DNA of 64,000 nt from Sinomicrobium kalidii (GTDB taxonomy: Bacteria > Bacteroidota > Bacteroidia > Flavobacteriales > Flavobacteriaceae): contig NZ_CP089211.1 of NCBI RefSeq assembly GCF_021183825.1, positions 1,054,001 to 1,118,000 of the forward strand. Reading direction: 5' to 3'. The translations under genes were made by a program, and so were the position numbers. The notes under the pieces were generated by a model. The model saw only the letters and a program-made list of their open reading frames with translations, did not search any database and was not told where the DNA came from. This document shows, piece after piece, positions 29,224 through 37,539 of this stretch (position 1 is its first letter; every line of letters begins with the position of its first letter).

Positions 29224-29802
29224 ATGAAAAATAAATTTGCAAAAGCAGCGCTCACTCTGGTAGTGGCATTCGGCGCAACCGCATTCACCACTGTTGAAAA
29301 CGAAAAAAAGGAAGTGGATGTAAAAAGCAGTAAAGTAACCTGGAAAGGCTATAAGGTTACCGGATCGCACGAAGGCACCGTGAACCTCAAAGAAGGTAGC
29401 CTTATTTTTGACGGGGATAAACTGACCGGGGGTGAGTTTGTTGTTGATATGACCTCTTTGACCAGCACCGACCTCGAAGGCGAATACCAGGGGAAACTGA
29501 ACGGTCACCTGAAGTCCGACGACTTCTTCGGTGTAAAAAATCATCCTACATCCAAACTGGTATTTACCGATGTAAAATCCACCGGAAAAAACGCCTATGA
29601 AGTCACCGGAGACCTTACCATCAAGGGACAAACACATCCCGTTACCTTTGAACTCTCTGTTTATGGCAACAAAGCTACCGGGGCTGTAAAAGTGGACCGG
29701 ACCAAGTATGACATAAAATATAAATCGGGAAATTTCTTCGAAAATCTCGGAGATAAAGTGATCTATGATGAATTTGACCTCGTAGTAGACCTGAATTTCT
29801 AA
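29224..29802 (+). CDS. YceI family lipid-binding-like protein
   Basis: 192 aa from the ATG at 29224 (MKNKFAKAALTLVVAFGATA), which gives a proper signal peptide. An upstream frame start is poorer. The YceI beta-barrel shows SKVTWKGYKVTGSHEGTVNL, GEFVVDMTSLTSTD, HLKSDDFFGVKNHPTSKLVF and LTIKGQTHPVTFEL. YceI proteins form lipocalin-like barrels that bind isoprenoids such as quinones. With the MarR and nitroreductase genes, a stress response to quinone-like compounds is plausible. Confidence 0.92.
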   Translation: MKNKFAKAALTLVVAFGATAFTTVENEKKEVDVKSSKVTWKGYKVTGSHEGTVNLKEGSLIFDGDKLTGGEFVVDMTSLTSTDLEGEYQGKLNGHLKSDDFFGVKNHPTSKLVFTDVKSTGKNAYEVTGDLTIKGQTHPVTFELSVYGNKATGAVKVDRTKYDIKYKSGNFFENLGDKVIYDEFDLVVDLNF

Positions 29803-29838
29803 GTCAGGATCGGGAAAAGATCGCTATTTGAAAGAAGT

Positions 29839-29869
29839 AAGGCTCCTCCGGTAAGAAGGAGCCTTTTTT
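29839..29869 (+). terminator. Rho-independent terminator after YceI
   Basis: 9-bp stem AAGGCTCCT/AGGAGCCTT and a run of six T residues. It ends the marR-nitroreductase-yceI unit ahead of the trp promoter. Confidence 0.92.
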
Positions 29870-29909
29870 AATGAAAGGCAAAAAAAATGTTATAAAAGTA
29901 TTTTACTGC

Positions 29910-29939
29910 TTGCGGATTTCATTTTCCTTTCTATATTTG
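29910..29939 (+). promoter_or_regulatory. Promoter of the trp operon
   Basis: TTG (29910-29912), a 19-bp spacer and TATATTTG (29932-29939) match the Bacteroidota consensus. Transcription would begin about 10-15 bp before the leader-peptide ATG. Confidence 0.8.
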
Positions 29940-29957
29940 TATCCAAATCAAAAAGAA

Positions 29958-30020
29958 ATGCAAATCATTTTAAACAATGCCTGGTGGTGGAGCAACTTAC
30001 GTCAAAACGTCGTGAGCTAA
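29958..30020 (+). CDS. trpL: trp operon leader peptide
   Basis: A 20-codon frame, MQIILNNAWWWSNLRQNVVS, with three consecutive Trp codons (29982-29990). It lies between the trp promoter and a terminator. This is the classical layout of ribosome-mediated attenuation: ribosomes stall at the Trp codons when charged tRNA-Trp is scarce. The peptide itself needs no function. Confidence 0.93.
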   Translation: MQIILNNAWWWSNLRQNVVS

Positions 30021-30053
30021 GGCACTATTAGGTATTTTTAAAAGAAAATATAC

Positions 30054-30087
30054 AGGGCTTGTCATCACGACAGGCCCTTTTTGTTTT
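30054..30087 (+). terminator. trp attenuator terminator
   Basis: 10-bp stem AGGGCTTGTC/GACAGGCCCT (one G-U) with a 5-nt loop and a T-rich tail. TCACGAC (30065-30071), in the loop and 3' arm, is the exact complement of GTCGTGA (30009-30015) near the end of the leader peptide, giving an alternative antiterminator pairing that would break this stem. Confidence 0.9.
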
Positions 30088-30104
30088 TATGACCTTTTAA
30101 TTTT

Positions 30105-31505
30105 ATGAACATGATTCACCTGACCACAAACTACAAGCAGATCCTTGCGGATACCATTACTCCGGTAAGCGTGTACCTCAAAATACGCGACAGGTATCCC
30201 AACAGCCTGTTGCTGGAAAGTAGCGATTATCACGCCAGCGATAACAGTTTTTCCTATATATGCTGCAACCCCATTGCCAGTATAGAAGTTAAAAAAGGAA
30301 CCATTACCGAATCCTATCCCGACGGAAACACAAAACAGACCCCGATAGAAAAGGACACGAACGTCCCGATGGCCATTCATAACTTTGCCGGCACATTCAA
30401 GTCCAAAGACAACGGGTTTAAATTTATCAATAAGGGGCTGTTCGGTTATATTGCCTATGACGGTGTCCGCTACTTTGAGGATATCGAGATTACCGAAAAG
30501 GAAGATTCCCTGGAAATCCCGGATATCTTTTATGCCGTTTACCAGAATATCATCGCCATAAACCATTTTAAAAACGAAGCCTATATCTTCTGTCACAGCG
30601 CAGACGGCACCAATAATATAGCAGAAATAGAACAATTACTGCAATCCAAGAACTTTGCCACCTACAACTTTTCCAAAGTGAATGCCCCCGTATCCAACCT
30701 GACGGATGAAGAGTACAAAAAGAATGTGGATTTTGCCAAAAAACACTGTCACCGGGGCGACGTATTCCAGCTGGTACTTTCCAAAAGGTTCGCCCAGAAA
30801 TTCAAGGGTGACGAATTTAACGTTTACCGTGCCCTGAGAAGTATTAACCCCTCCCCTTACCTTTTCTTTTTTGATTACGGCAATTTTAAAATATTCGGGT
30901 CTTCGCCGGAAGCACAACTGGTGGTAAAAAACAGGAAAGCCGAGATTCATCCCATCGCAGGAACTTTCCGCCGGACGGGAAATGACGAACAGGACTCTGT
31001 TCTGGCCAAACAACTGGCCGAAGACGCCAAGGAAAATGCCGAACACGTGATGCTTGTAGACCTGGCCCGGAACGACCTCAGCCGTCACGGTCGCGGGGTT
31101 AAGGTGGAAACTTACCGGGAAGTGCAATTCTTTTCGCATGTCATCCACCTCGTTTCCAAGGTCACCGGTAAACTCCACGATCATGCTTCCACCATGCAGG
31201 TCGTAGCCGATACTTTCCCCGCAGGCACACTCAGCGGCGCACCAAAACACATGGCCATGCAACTCATAGACAGGTATGAAAACTGCAATCGCAACTTCTA
31301 CGGCGGAGCCATCGGGTTTATGGATTTTGACGGTAATTATAACCACGCCATCATGATCCGGACCTTCCTCAGTAAAAATCATCGACTGCACTACCAGGCC
31401 GGCGCAGGACTGGTCTCCGAATCCAATCCGGAAAGTGAATTGCAGGAGGTGTACAACAAACTCGGCGCACTGAACAAAGCTATGGACCTGGCAGAAACCA
31501 TATAG
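30105..31505 (+). CDS. trpE: Anthranilate synthase component I
   Basis: 466 aa. It makes anthranilate from chorismate with ammonia from TrpG. The N-terminal Trp-feedback motif LLESS is intact (NSLLLESSDYHA, residues about 30-41). The chorismate-binding half has HPIAGTFRRTG, AEHVMLVDLARNDLSRHG, PAGTLSGAPKHMAMQLID and YGGAIGFMDFDG. The start is the ATG at 30105, just after the attenuator. It is the first structural gene of trpEGDCFBA. Confidence 0.98.
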   Translation: MNMIHLTTNYKQILADTITPVSVYLKIRDRYPNSLLLESSDYHASDNSFSYICCNPIASIEVKKGTITESYPDGNTKQTPIEKDTNVPMAIHNFAGTFKSKDNGFKFINKGLFGYIAYDGVRYFEDIEITEKEDSLEIPDIFYAVYQNIIAINHFKNEAYIFCHSADGTNNIAEIEQLLQSKNFATYNFSKVNAPVSNLTDEEYKKNVDFAKKHCHRGDVFQLVLSKRFAQKFKGDEFNVYRALRSINPSPYLFFFDYGNFKIFGSSPEAQLVVKNRKAEIHPIAGTFRRTGNDEQDSVLAKQLAEDAKENAEHVMLVDLARNDLSRHGRGVKVETYREVQFFSHVIHLVSKVTGKLHDHASTMQVVADTFPAGTLSGAPKHMAMQLIDRYENCNRNFYGGAIGFMDFDGNYNHAIMIRTFLSKNHRLHYQAGAGLVSESNPESELQEVYNKLGALNKAMDLAETI

Positions 31506-31546
31506 CGTAAAAAGGTTTGACAATATAAATCAGAATACTGAAATCG

Positions 31547-32116
31547 ATGAAAACAAAAAAGATACTGGTCATAGATAATTACGATAGCTTTACCTATAAC
31601 CTCGTGCATTACCTCGAAGACCTCGGGTGTGAGGTGACCGTAAAACGCAACGACCAACTCGAACTGGAAGACGCCGAGCCGTTTGACAGGATATTGCTGT
31701 CTCCCGGCCCCGGCATCCCGGATGAAGCCGGCCTTCTGAAAGCCATTATCAAAAAATACGCCCCTTCAAAAAGCATCCTGGGCGTCTGCCTCGGGCAACA
31801 GGCCATAGGCGAGGTATTTGGCGGTAGTATTATTAATCTCAACAAAGTCTATCACGGTGTAGCTACCAAAGTAACCATCACCGCAGATGACGAACCGCTT
31901 TTCAGAGGGCTGGAAAAGGAGATCGAAGTAGGCCGGTACCACTCCTGGGTAGTCGACCCCGAACTCCCCGAAACACTGGAAGCCACTTCCTTTGACGAAA
32001 CCGGACAGGTAATGTCCCTGCGCCACAGGGAATATGACGTAAAAGGCGTACAGTATCACCCGGAATCGGTACTTACCCCGGACGGGAAAAAGATACTTAA
32101 AAACTGGCTTAAATAG
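31547..32116 (+). CDS. trpG: Anthranilate synthase component II, glutamine amidotransferase
   Basis: 189-aa class I glutaminase that supplies ammonia to TrpE. The catalytic triad is the Cys in ILGVCLGQQAIGEVFGG and the His and Glu in VQYHPESVLT. The oxyanion segment is LLSPGPGIPDEAG. It is a separate gene, not fused to trpD, and lies 41 bp after trpE. Confidence 0.98.
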   Translation: MKTKKILVIDNYDSFTYNLVHYLEDLGCEVTVKRNDQLELEDAEPFDRILLSPGPGIPDEAGLLKAIIKKYAPSKSILGVCLGQQAIGEVFGGSIINLNKVYHGVATKVTITADDEPLFRGLEKEIEVGRYHSWVVDPELPETLEATSFDETGQVMSLRHREYDVKGVQYHPESVLTPDGKKILKNWLK

Positions 32117-32129
32117 AAGGCCTCGTAAA

Positions 32130-32179
32130 GACGTACGGCCATGCGTATCAAGCGGGAAAGAGGCCGTGCAGCTCTATCC
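32130..32179. repeat. Decayed palindromic repeat in the trpG-trpD gap
   Basis: GACGTACGGCCATGCGTAT (32130-32148) and GGCCGTGCAGCTCTATCC (32162-32179) resemble parts of the perfect palindrome at 37501-37534 (core CGCACGGCCGTGCG and CTCTATCC), with mostly G/A and C/T changes. It is probably an old copy of the same dispersed element. Confidence 0.45.
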
Positions 32180-32219
32180 GTAAAGCCTTTAGAATAAAAA
32201 GATATTAAAATACCACAAA

Positions 32220-33212
32220 ATGAAAGAAATACTCAACAGGCTCATCAACCACGAGACCATATCCAAGGAAGAAGCCAGGAACGTACTGGTCAATATTTCC
32301 AGAGGAGCGTACAATACGAGCCAGATCGCTGCTTTTCTTACCGTTTATATGATGCGGAGCATTACGGTGGAGGAACTGGAAGGTTTCCGCGACGCCCTGC
32401 TGGAACTCTGCATCCCCGTCGACCTGAACGGCTACGAAGCCATCGACCTTTGCGGTACCGGAGGAGACGGCAAGGACACGTTTAATATTTCCACACTGGC
32501 CTCCTTTATAACGGCCGGCGCCGGGATTCCGGTAACCAAACACGGAAATTACGGGGTTTCGTCCAAATGCGGTTCCAGTAATGTTATGGAATTCCTGGGC
32601 ATTAAATTTTCCAACGACATGGATTTCCTGAAACGCTCTATGGACGAAACCAATATATGCGTGCTTCACGCCCCCCTGTTCCACCCCGCCATGAAAAATG
32701 TGGGACCGATCCGGAAAGAACTGGCGGTAAAGACCTTTTTTAATATGCTCGGCCCCATGGTAAACCCGGCATTCCCGAAAAACCAGATGGTAGGTGTCTT
32801 CAACCTGGAACTGGCACGCATGTACGGCTATCTTTACCAGAATACCGATAAAAACTACACCATCCTCCACGCCCTCGACGGGTATGATGAATTGTCACTT
32901 ACCGGACCGGCAAAAACCATCCGGAACCGGGCAGAGCAAATGCTTACTCCCGCCGATTTCGGTCTCGAATCCTTAAAACAGGAAGATATCAAAGGCGGGG
33001 ATACTATCGAGGATTCCGCCGGAATATTCATGAACGTACTCAACAGGAAAGGTACCGAAGCCCAGAACAATGTGGTCTGCGCCAATGCCGGAATTGCCAT
33101 TGCCACCGCAAAAGACCTGCAACCCCGGGAAGGTTTTGAAATAGCAAAGGAAAGCCTATTTTCGGGCAGGGCCCTGGAAGCGCTGAAGAAACTACAGGAG
33201 ATCAGCAGATAA
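32220..33212 (+). CDS. trpD: Anthranilate phosphoribosyltransferase
   Basis: 330 aa. It transfers phosphoribose from PRPP to anthranilate. PRPP/Mg binding is shown by CGTGGDGKDTFNIST, and the anthranilate and loop segments by KHGNYGVSSKCGSSNVMEFL and HAPLFHPAMKNVGPIRKELA. The length is typical. It is followed by the inserted S23 element. Confidence 0.98.
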   Translation: MKEILNRLINHETISKEEARNVLVNISRGAYNTSQIAAFLTVYMMRSITVEELEGFRDALLELCIPVDLNGYEAIDLCGTGGDGKDTFNISTLASFITAGAGIPVTKHGNYGVSSKCGSSNVMEFLGIKFSNDMDFLKRSMDETNICVLHAPLFHPAMKNVGPIRKELAVKTFFNMLGPMVNPAFPKNQMVGVFNLELARMYGYLYQNTDKNYTILHALDGYDELSLTGPAKTIRNRAEQMLTPADFGLESLKQEDIKGGDTIEDSAGIFMNVLNRKGTEAQNNVVCANAGIAIATAKDLQPREGFEIAKESLFSGRALEALKKLQEISR

Positions 33213-33234
33213 TGTAGTCCGAAAACAGAGGATA

Positions 33235-33684
33235 GTTGACAGATGACCGGGGACGGATGGAAACAAGATCAACACACTATAAACTCAAAATTATGAAGGC
33301 AAAATTTAAATTTGAAAATTTGATGGTATGGCAGAAAGCCATGGACCTCGGGGATGACATTCTATTTCTTTCCGAAAAGTTTCCGGCGAAAGAAAACTTT
33401 AATCTCAGTTCACAATCTTGTAGAGCAGCCGATTCCATAGCACTAAATATTTCTGAAGGAAGTATTGGTCAATCCAATCCCGAACAAAAACGATTTATAG
33501 GATCTGCTATCCGGTCTCTAGCAGAAGTTGTTACCTGTCTCCATAAGGCCAAAAGGAGAAATTACATTGCAGTCGACGAATTCAACTGTCATTATAAACA
33601 GGCTTTTTCTTTAATGAATAAATTAATTGCATACAAAAACAGTATCAAATAAAAAACACCCGTCATCGGTCACCTGTCATCAAC
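33235..33684. mobile_element. S23-gene insertion unit bounded by imperfect inverted repeats
   Basis: The four-helix-bundle gene is bracketed by GTTGACAGATGACCGGGG-type sequence at 33235-33256 and its near-complement at 33660-33684 (about 19 of 22 positions pair, with a 3-nt bulge). In RNA this would place the gene in the loop of a long stem, as in the intervening sequences of some 23S rRNA genes. It interrupts an otherwise compact trp operon. Mobility is inferred. Confidence 0.55.
33293..33652 (+). CDS. Four-helix bundle protein, S23 family
   Basis: 119 aa from the ATG at 33293 (MKAKFKFENLMVWQKAMDLG). The S23/IVS family pattern is clear: FENLMVWQKAMDLGDDILFL, CRAADSIALNISEGSIGQS, RFIGSAIRSLAEVVTCLHKA. 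An earlier in-frame ATG (33236) lies in the left inverted repeat and is disfavoured. The family is encoded in 23S rRNA intervening sequences and also scattered in Bacteroidota genomes. Function is not established, and it is not a tryptophan enzyme. Confidence 0.9.
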   Translation: MKAKFKFENLMVWQKAMDLGDDILFLSEKFPAKENFNLSSQSCRAADSIALNISEGSIGQSNPEQKRFIGSAIRSLAEVVTCLHKAKRRNYIAVDEFNCHYKQAFSLMNKLIAYKNSIK

Positions 33685-33729
33685 ACACCAAGTAAACAAC
33701 AAAGTCTCACACCTAAAATCTAACATCTC

Positions 33730-34518
33730 ATGTCTAACATATTAGACAAAATAATAGCCGATAAGCGCAAGGAAGTAGCACTCAAAAAAAGTGTGGTCCC
33801 GGTTTCACAACTGGAATCGGCGGCCCTGTTCAGCCGTAAAACGATTTCCCTTGCCCACAACCTCCGGGAAAGCCATACCGGGATCATTGCCGAGCACAAA
33901 AGACGCTCACCTTCCAAGGACGTTATCAACCAGAAGCTGAGCGTGACCGATATAGCCAGGGGATATGAAAAAGCCGGGGTATCCGGAATGTCGATACTTA
34001 CCGACAGGAAGTATTTCGGCGGTTCGCTGGAAGACCTGTTACTGGTAAGGACCGTTGCTAATATCCCATTGTTGCGAAAAGAGTTTATCATAGACGAATA
34101 CCAGCTGTTTGAAGCCAAAGCCCACGGGGCAGATGTTATTTTACTGATAGCAGCAGTGTTGTCGCGAAAAGAAATCGAATCGCTTTCGCAATGCGCCAAA
34201 AGTCTGGGACTGGATGTACTCCTGGAAATCCACAACGAGGAAGAACTCCATAAATCAGTTATGCCGAGCCTGGATATGCTGGGTGTGAACAACCGCAACT
34301 TGAAAACCTTCGAAGTGAGTATTGATACCAGCAAACAACTGGCAGCGATCATTCCCGACGAGTTTGTAAAGGTATCCGAAAGCGGTATCAGCAATACGGA
34401 AGCGATCAGAGACCTGCAACAATACGGATACCGGGGGTTCCTGATAGGCGAAAATTTTATGAAAACGGAAAATCCGGGTGAAAGTGCAAAGGAGTTCATT
34501 CAAAAACTGAAAAAATAA
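33730..34518 (+). CDS. trpC: Indole-3-glycerol phosphate synthase
   Basis: 262-aa TIM barrel. Catalytic signatures: IIAEHKRRSPSKDVIN (Lys), LLRKEFIIDEYQLFEAKAHG, LLEIHNEEE, GVNNRNLKTF and VSESGIS. It decarboxylates and cyclises CdRP. It is a single-domain enzyme, with trpF encoded separately and starting immediately after its stop. Confidence 0.98.
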   Translation: MSNILDKIIADKRKEVALKKSVVPVSQLESAALFSRKTISLAHNLRESHTGIIAEHKRRSPSKDVINQKLSVTDIARGYEKAGVSGMSILTDRKYFGGSLEDLLLVRTVANIPLLRKEFIIDEYQLFEAKAHGADVILLIAAVLSRKEIESLSQCAKSLGLDVLLEIHNEEELHKSVMPSLDMLGVNNRNLKTFEVSIDTSKQLAAIIPDEFVKVSESGISNTEAIRDLQQYGYRGFLIGENFMKTENPGESAKEFIQKLKK

Positions 34519-35214
34519 ATGCCGGACAACCATTTACATATAAATCGTCAGTATCCGAAACTGAAAATCTGCGGCATGAAATATCCCGAAAACATAGCCG
34601 AAGCAGCCCGTTTACACCCGGATTACATGGGATTTATCTTTTACGACAAATCACCCAGGTATGTTGCAGGGGAAATTCCCGATCTGCCATCCGGAATAAA
34701 AAAAACCGGAGTATTTGTAAAGGCATCAATCGAAACGATCACGACTAAGATCATGAAATACAATTTACAGGCGGTGCAGCTACACGGAAACGAACCTGCG
34801 GATTTTTGTAAAGAACTTGCTGCGGTTTTATCCGGAAATGAATATCCGCACAAGGTTGAGATCATCAAAGTATTTTCCATACAGGATTCTTTTGATTTCG
34901 AACAACTGAAACCTTTTGAAAATACTGTAGATTATTTCCTTTTCGACACCAAGGGAAAACTGCCCGGTGGCAACGGCTACACTTTTGACTGGAAAGTACT
35001 GAAGGATTATCCTTCTGAAAAACCATTCTTCCTCAGTGGGGGGATAGGTCCGGAAGAAACAGATAAAGTCCTCGGCTTTCTTGAAAACAATAACAGGCTA
35101 ACTGCACGCTGTTATGCCATAGACGTCAACAGCAGGTTTGAAATCGAACCCGGCTTGAAAAATACGGAAAAACTAAAAGAATTTAAATCGAAAATATCAT
35201 GTCAACACCAGTAA
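34519..35214 (+). CDS. trpF: Phosphoribosylanthranilate isomerase
   Basis: 231 aa. The catalytic Cys is in [11 protein letters not shown] and the Asp in [19 protein letters not shown]. Other family blocks are [22 protein letters not shown] and [11 protein letters not shown]. The ATG directly follows the trpC TAA, and its 3' end overlaps trpB by 16 bp. Confidence 0.97.
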   Translation: MPDNHLHINRQYPKLKICGMKYPENIAEAARLHPDYMGFIFYDKSPRYVAGEIPDLPSGIKKTGVFVKASIETITTKIMKYNLQAVQLHGNEPADFCKELAAVLSGNEYPHKVEIIKVFSIQDSFDFEQLKPFENTVDYFLFDTKGKLPGGNGYTFDWKVLKDYPSEKPFFLSGGIGPEETDKVLGFLENNNRLTARCYAIDVNSRFEIEPGLKNTEKLKEFKSKISCQHQ

Positions 35215-36428
35215 AAACCGCTCTGATCGGGGCCATACCGGGGTCGGGGCCGTACCATGTGAGCGAAAAGGGGTATTACGGCGAATTCGGCGGGGCCTTT
35301 ATTCCCGAAATGCTGTACCCCAACGTGGAAGAACTGCGGCAAAGGTACCTGGAAGTAATGAGCGAACCTTCGTTTAAAGAGGAATTCGATCAATTACTGA
35401 AGGATTATGTGGGGCGCCCTTCCCCGCTCTATTTCGCCAAACGCATGTCGGAAAAATACGGGACAAAAATATACCTGAAGCGGGAAGACCTCAACCACAC
35501 CGGGGCGCATAAGATCAATAACACCATAGGCCAGATCCTCATGGCCAGGCGGTTGGGAAAAGCGCGTATTATCGCAGAAACAGGTGCCGGACAACACGGT
35601 GTGGCCACAGCCACTGTCTGTGCCCTCATGGGGATGAAATGCGTGGTATATATGGGTGAAATAGACATTGCCCGGCAGGCCCCTAATGTGGCCAGGATGA
35701 AAATGCTCGGTGCCGAAGTACGCCCCGCCCTTTCCGGCAGCCGCACACTCAAGGACGCTACCAACGAAGCCATTCGCGACTGGATCAACAACCCGGTGGA
35801 CACCCACTATATCATCGGGTCGGCCATCGGGCCGCATCCTTATCCGGACATGGTGACCCGTTTCCAGAGTGTTATTTCCGAAGAGATCAAATACCAACTG
35901 AAAGAAAAAGAAGGACGGGAACACCCGGATTATGTGGTGGCCTGTATAGGCGGGGGCAGCAATGCCGCCGGTACGTTTTATCATTTTCTCCACAATGAGG
36001 ATGTGGGCATTATTGCAGTTGAAGCTGCCGGAAAAGGTATCGATTCCGGGGAAAGTGCCGCTACCTCGGTTTTAGGGCATCAGGGTATTATTCACGGCTG
36101 CAAGACCCTGCTCATGCAAACCGATGACGGACAGATCACGGAGCCCTATTCCATATCGGCAGGACTGGACTATCCCGGTGTAGGCCCCATGCACGCCCAC
36201 CTGTACACTTCCGGAAGGGCGGAATTCCAGGCTATCACCGACGAAGACGCCATGAAAGCGGGATTGGAATTGTGTAAACTGGAAGGCATTATTCCCGCCA
36301 TAGAAACCAGCCATGCCCTGGCCATTTTCGAGAATACGACCTTCAAACCGGATGATGTGGTGGTGGTAGCACTATCAGGAAGGGGCGATAAGGACCTGAA
36401 CACATATATCGATCATTTCGGGCTATAA
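35199..36428 (+). CDS. trpB: Tryptophan synthase beta chain
   Basis: 409-aa PLP enzyme that joins indole and serine. The PLP Lys is in [20 protein letters not shown], the phosphate loop is GGGSNAAG, and the N-terminus [13 protein letters not shown] is typical. It is the common TrpB1 type that works with TrpA. It overlaps trpF by 16 bp. Confidence 0.98.
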   Translation: MSTPVKTALIGAIPGSGPYHVSEKGYYGEFGGAFIPEMLYPNVEELRQRYLEVMSEPSFKEEFDQLLKDYVGRPSPLYFAKRMSEKYGTKIYLKREDLNHTGAHKINNTIGQILMARRLGKARIIAETGAGQHGVATATVCALMGMKCVVYMGEIDIARQAPNVARMKMLGAEVRPALSGSRTLKDATNEAIRDWINNPVDTHYIIGSAIGPHPYPDMVTRFQSVISEEIKYQLKEKEGREHPDYVVACIGGGSNAAGTFYHFLHNEDVGIIAVEAAGKGIDSGESAATSVLGHQGIIHGCKTLLMQTDDGQITEPYSISAGLDYPGVGPMHAHLYTSGRAEFQAITDEDAMKAGLELCKLEGIIPAIETSHALAIFENTTFKPDDVVVVALSGRGDKDLNTYIDHFGL

Positions 36429-36446
36429 ACCCTAAAACGGAAAAAC

Positions 36447-37235
36447 ATGGCAAATCAGACCAATAACATAATGACCAACAGAATACATCAGAAATTACAG
36501 GAAGACAAAAAGATCCTGTCCATATATTTTACGGCGGGTTATCCCAACCCGGAAGACACGGTCCCCATTCTCGAAAAACTACAGGAAAGCGGTGTCGATA
36601 TGGTAGAAATAGGATTGCCGTTCAGTGACCCGCTGGCTGACGGCCCGACCATCCAGGCCAGTTCTGCGAAAGCATTACAGAACGGTATGACCACCGTTAA
36701 ACTTTTCGGGCAACTGAAAGGCATCCGGAAAAAAATACATATCCCCCTTATCCTTATGGGATATTTTAACCCCATGATGCAATACGGTGTGGAACGGTTC
36801 TGTGCCCAATGTGCCGATACGGGAATAGACGGGCTCATCATCCCCGACCTTCCCGTAGATGTGTATGAAGAGCAGTACAGGGAACTCTTTGAAAAATACG
36901 GCCTGGCCAATATCTTCCTCATCACTCCGCAAACACCGGACGAACGCATCCGTTTTATCGATTCGGTGTCCGAAGGTTTTATCTATATGGTGAGTTCGGC
37001 AAGCGTTACCGGTGCAAAAAATACATTCGGCGACGTCCAAAAGCAATATTTTGAACGCGTTCACAGGCTTGATCTCAGAAACCCGCAGATCGTAGGCTTC
37101 GGCATCAGCAATTCCGAAACCTACGAAACGGCTACAAAACTGGCCAAAGGGGCCATCATAGGCTCGGCTTTTATTAAATCCCTGACTGAAAAAGGAGTAG
37201 AAGGTATCCCTGAATTTATAGGTACCATCCGTTAA
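36447..37235 (+). CDS. trpA: Tryptophan synthase alpha chain
   Basis: 262-aa TIM barrel that cleaves indole-3-glycerol phosphate. Catalytic Glu and Asp are in DMVEIGLPFSDPLADGPTIQ (residues about 49-68). The phosphate-binding region is VGFGISNSE and KGAIIGSAFIK. An internal Met at residue 9 is a possible start. It is the last trp gene. Confidence 0.98.
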   Translation: MANQTNNIMTNRIHQKLQEDKKILSIYFTAGYPNPEDTVPILEKLQESGVDMVEIGLPFSDPLADGPTIQASSAKALQNGMTTVKLFGQLKGIRKKIHIPLILMGYFNPMMQYGVERFCAQCADTGIDGLIIPDLPVDVYEEQYRELFEKYGLANIFLITPQTPDERIRFIDSVSEGFIYMVSSASVTGAKNTFGDVQKQYFERVHRLDLRNPQIVGFGISNSETYETATKLAKGAIIGSAFIKSLTEKGVEGIPEFIGTIR

Positions 37236-37344
37236 CGGAAGTGAGAACGGAAAACGGAAACTTCGGTTTACACACTGATAACGGTTTCCTTATAATTTAG
37301 TAACTTGTAGCGAAGTTTAATGTTTAACCAAATGATTTAAAAAT

Positions 37345-37482
37345 ATGGGAAAAGGAGACAAAAAGACAAGAAGAGGAAAAATAATCATGGGGTCATACGG
37401 AAAACTGCGCCCCAAGCGCAGAAAATTCAGAATCCGTTCCAAACATGTAAAGGGTGAAACCGCGAACACCGCGGATAAATAG
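37345..37482 (+). CDS. thx: 30S ribosomal protein bTHX
   Basis: A 45-aa, very basic protein beginning MGKGDKKTRRGKIIMGSYGK, with a Lys/Arg-rich centre (PKRRKFRIRSK). This matches the bTHX family, which sits in the 30S head of Thermus and is common in Bacteroidota. It lies 109 bp after trpA and just before the palindrome at 37501. Confidence 0.92.
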   Translation: MGKGDKKTRRGKIIMGSYGKLRPKRRKFRIRSKHVKGETANTADK

Positions 37483-37500
37483 TCCCATAAAAGGATTTTA

Positions 37501-37534
37501 AGGATAGAGGCGCACGGCCGTGCGCCTCTATCCT
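37501..37534. terminator. 34-bp perfect palindrome between thx and proS
   Basis: AGGATAGAGGCGCACGG and its exact complement form a perfect 17-bp inverted repeat with no spacer. It separates the convergent thx and proS genes and can act as a bidirectional transcription block. It also resembles dispersed palindromes of Bacteroidota genomes. A decayed relative lies at 32130-32179. Confidence 0.7.
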
Positions 37535-37539
37535 ATTCA

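Noticed and set aside
30636..31523. Long antisense frame opposite trpE
   Set aside because: The sense frame encodes a complete TrpE with all motifs. The antisense protein has low-complexity composition and no family match.
35199..35214. trpF-trpB overlap as a fusion or frameshift
   Set aside because: Both frames are full length with normal termini. A 16-bp overlap is compatible with an operon.
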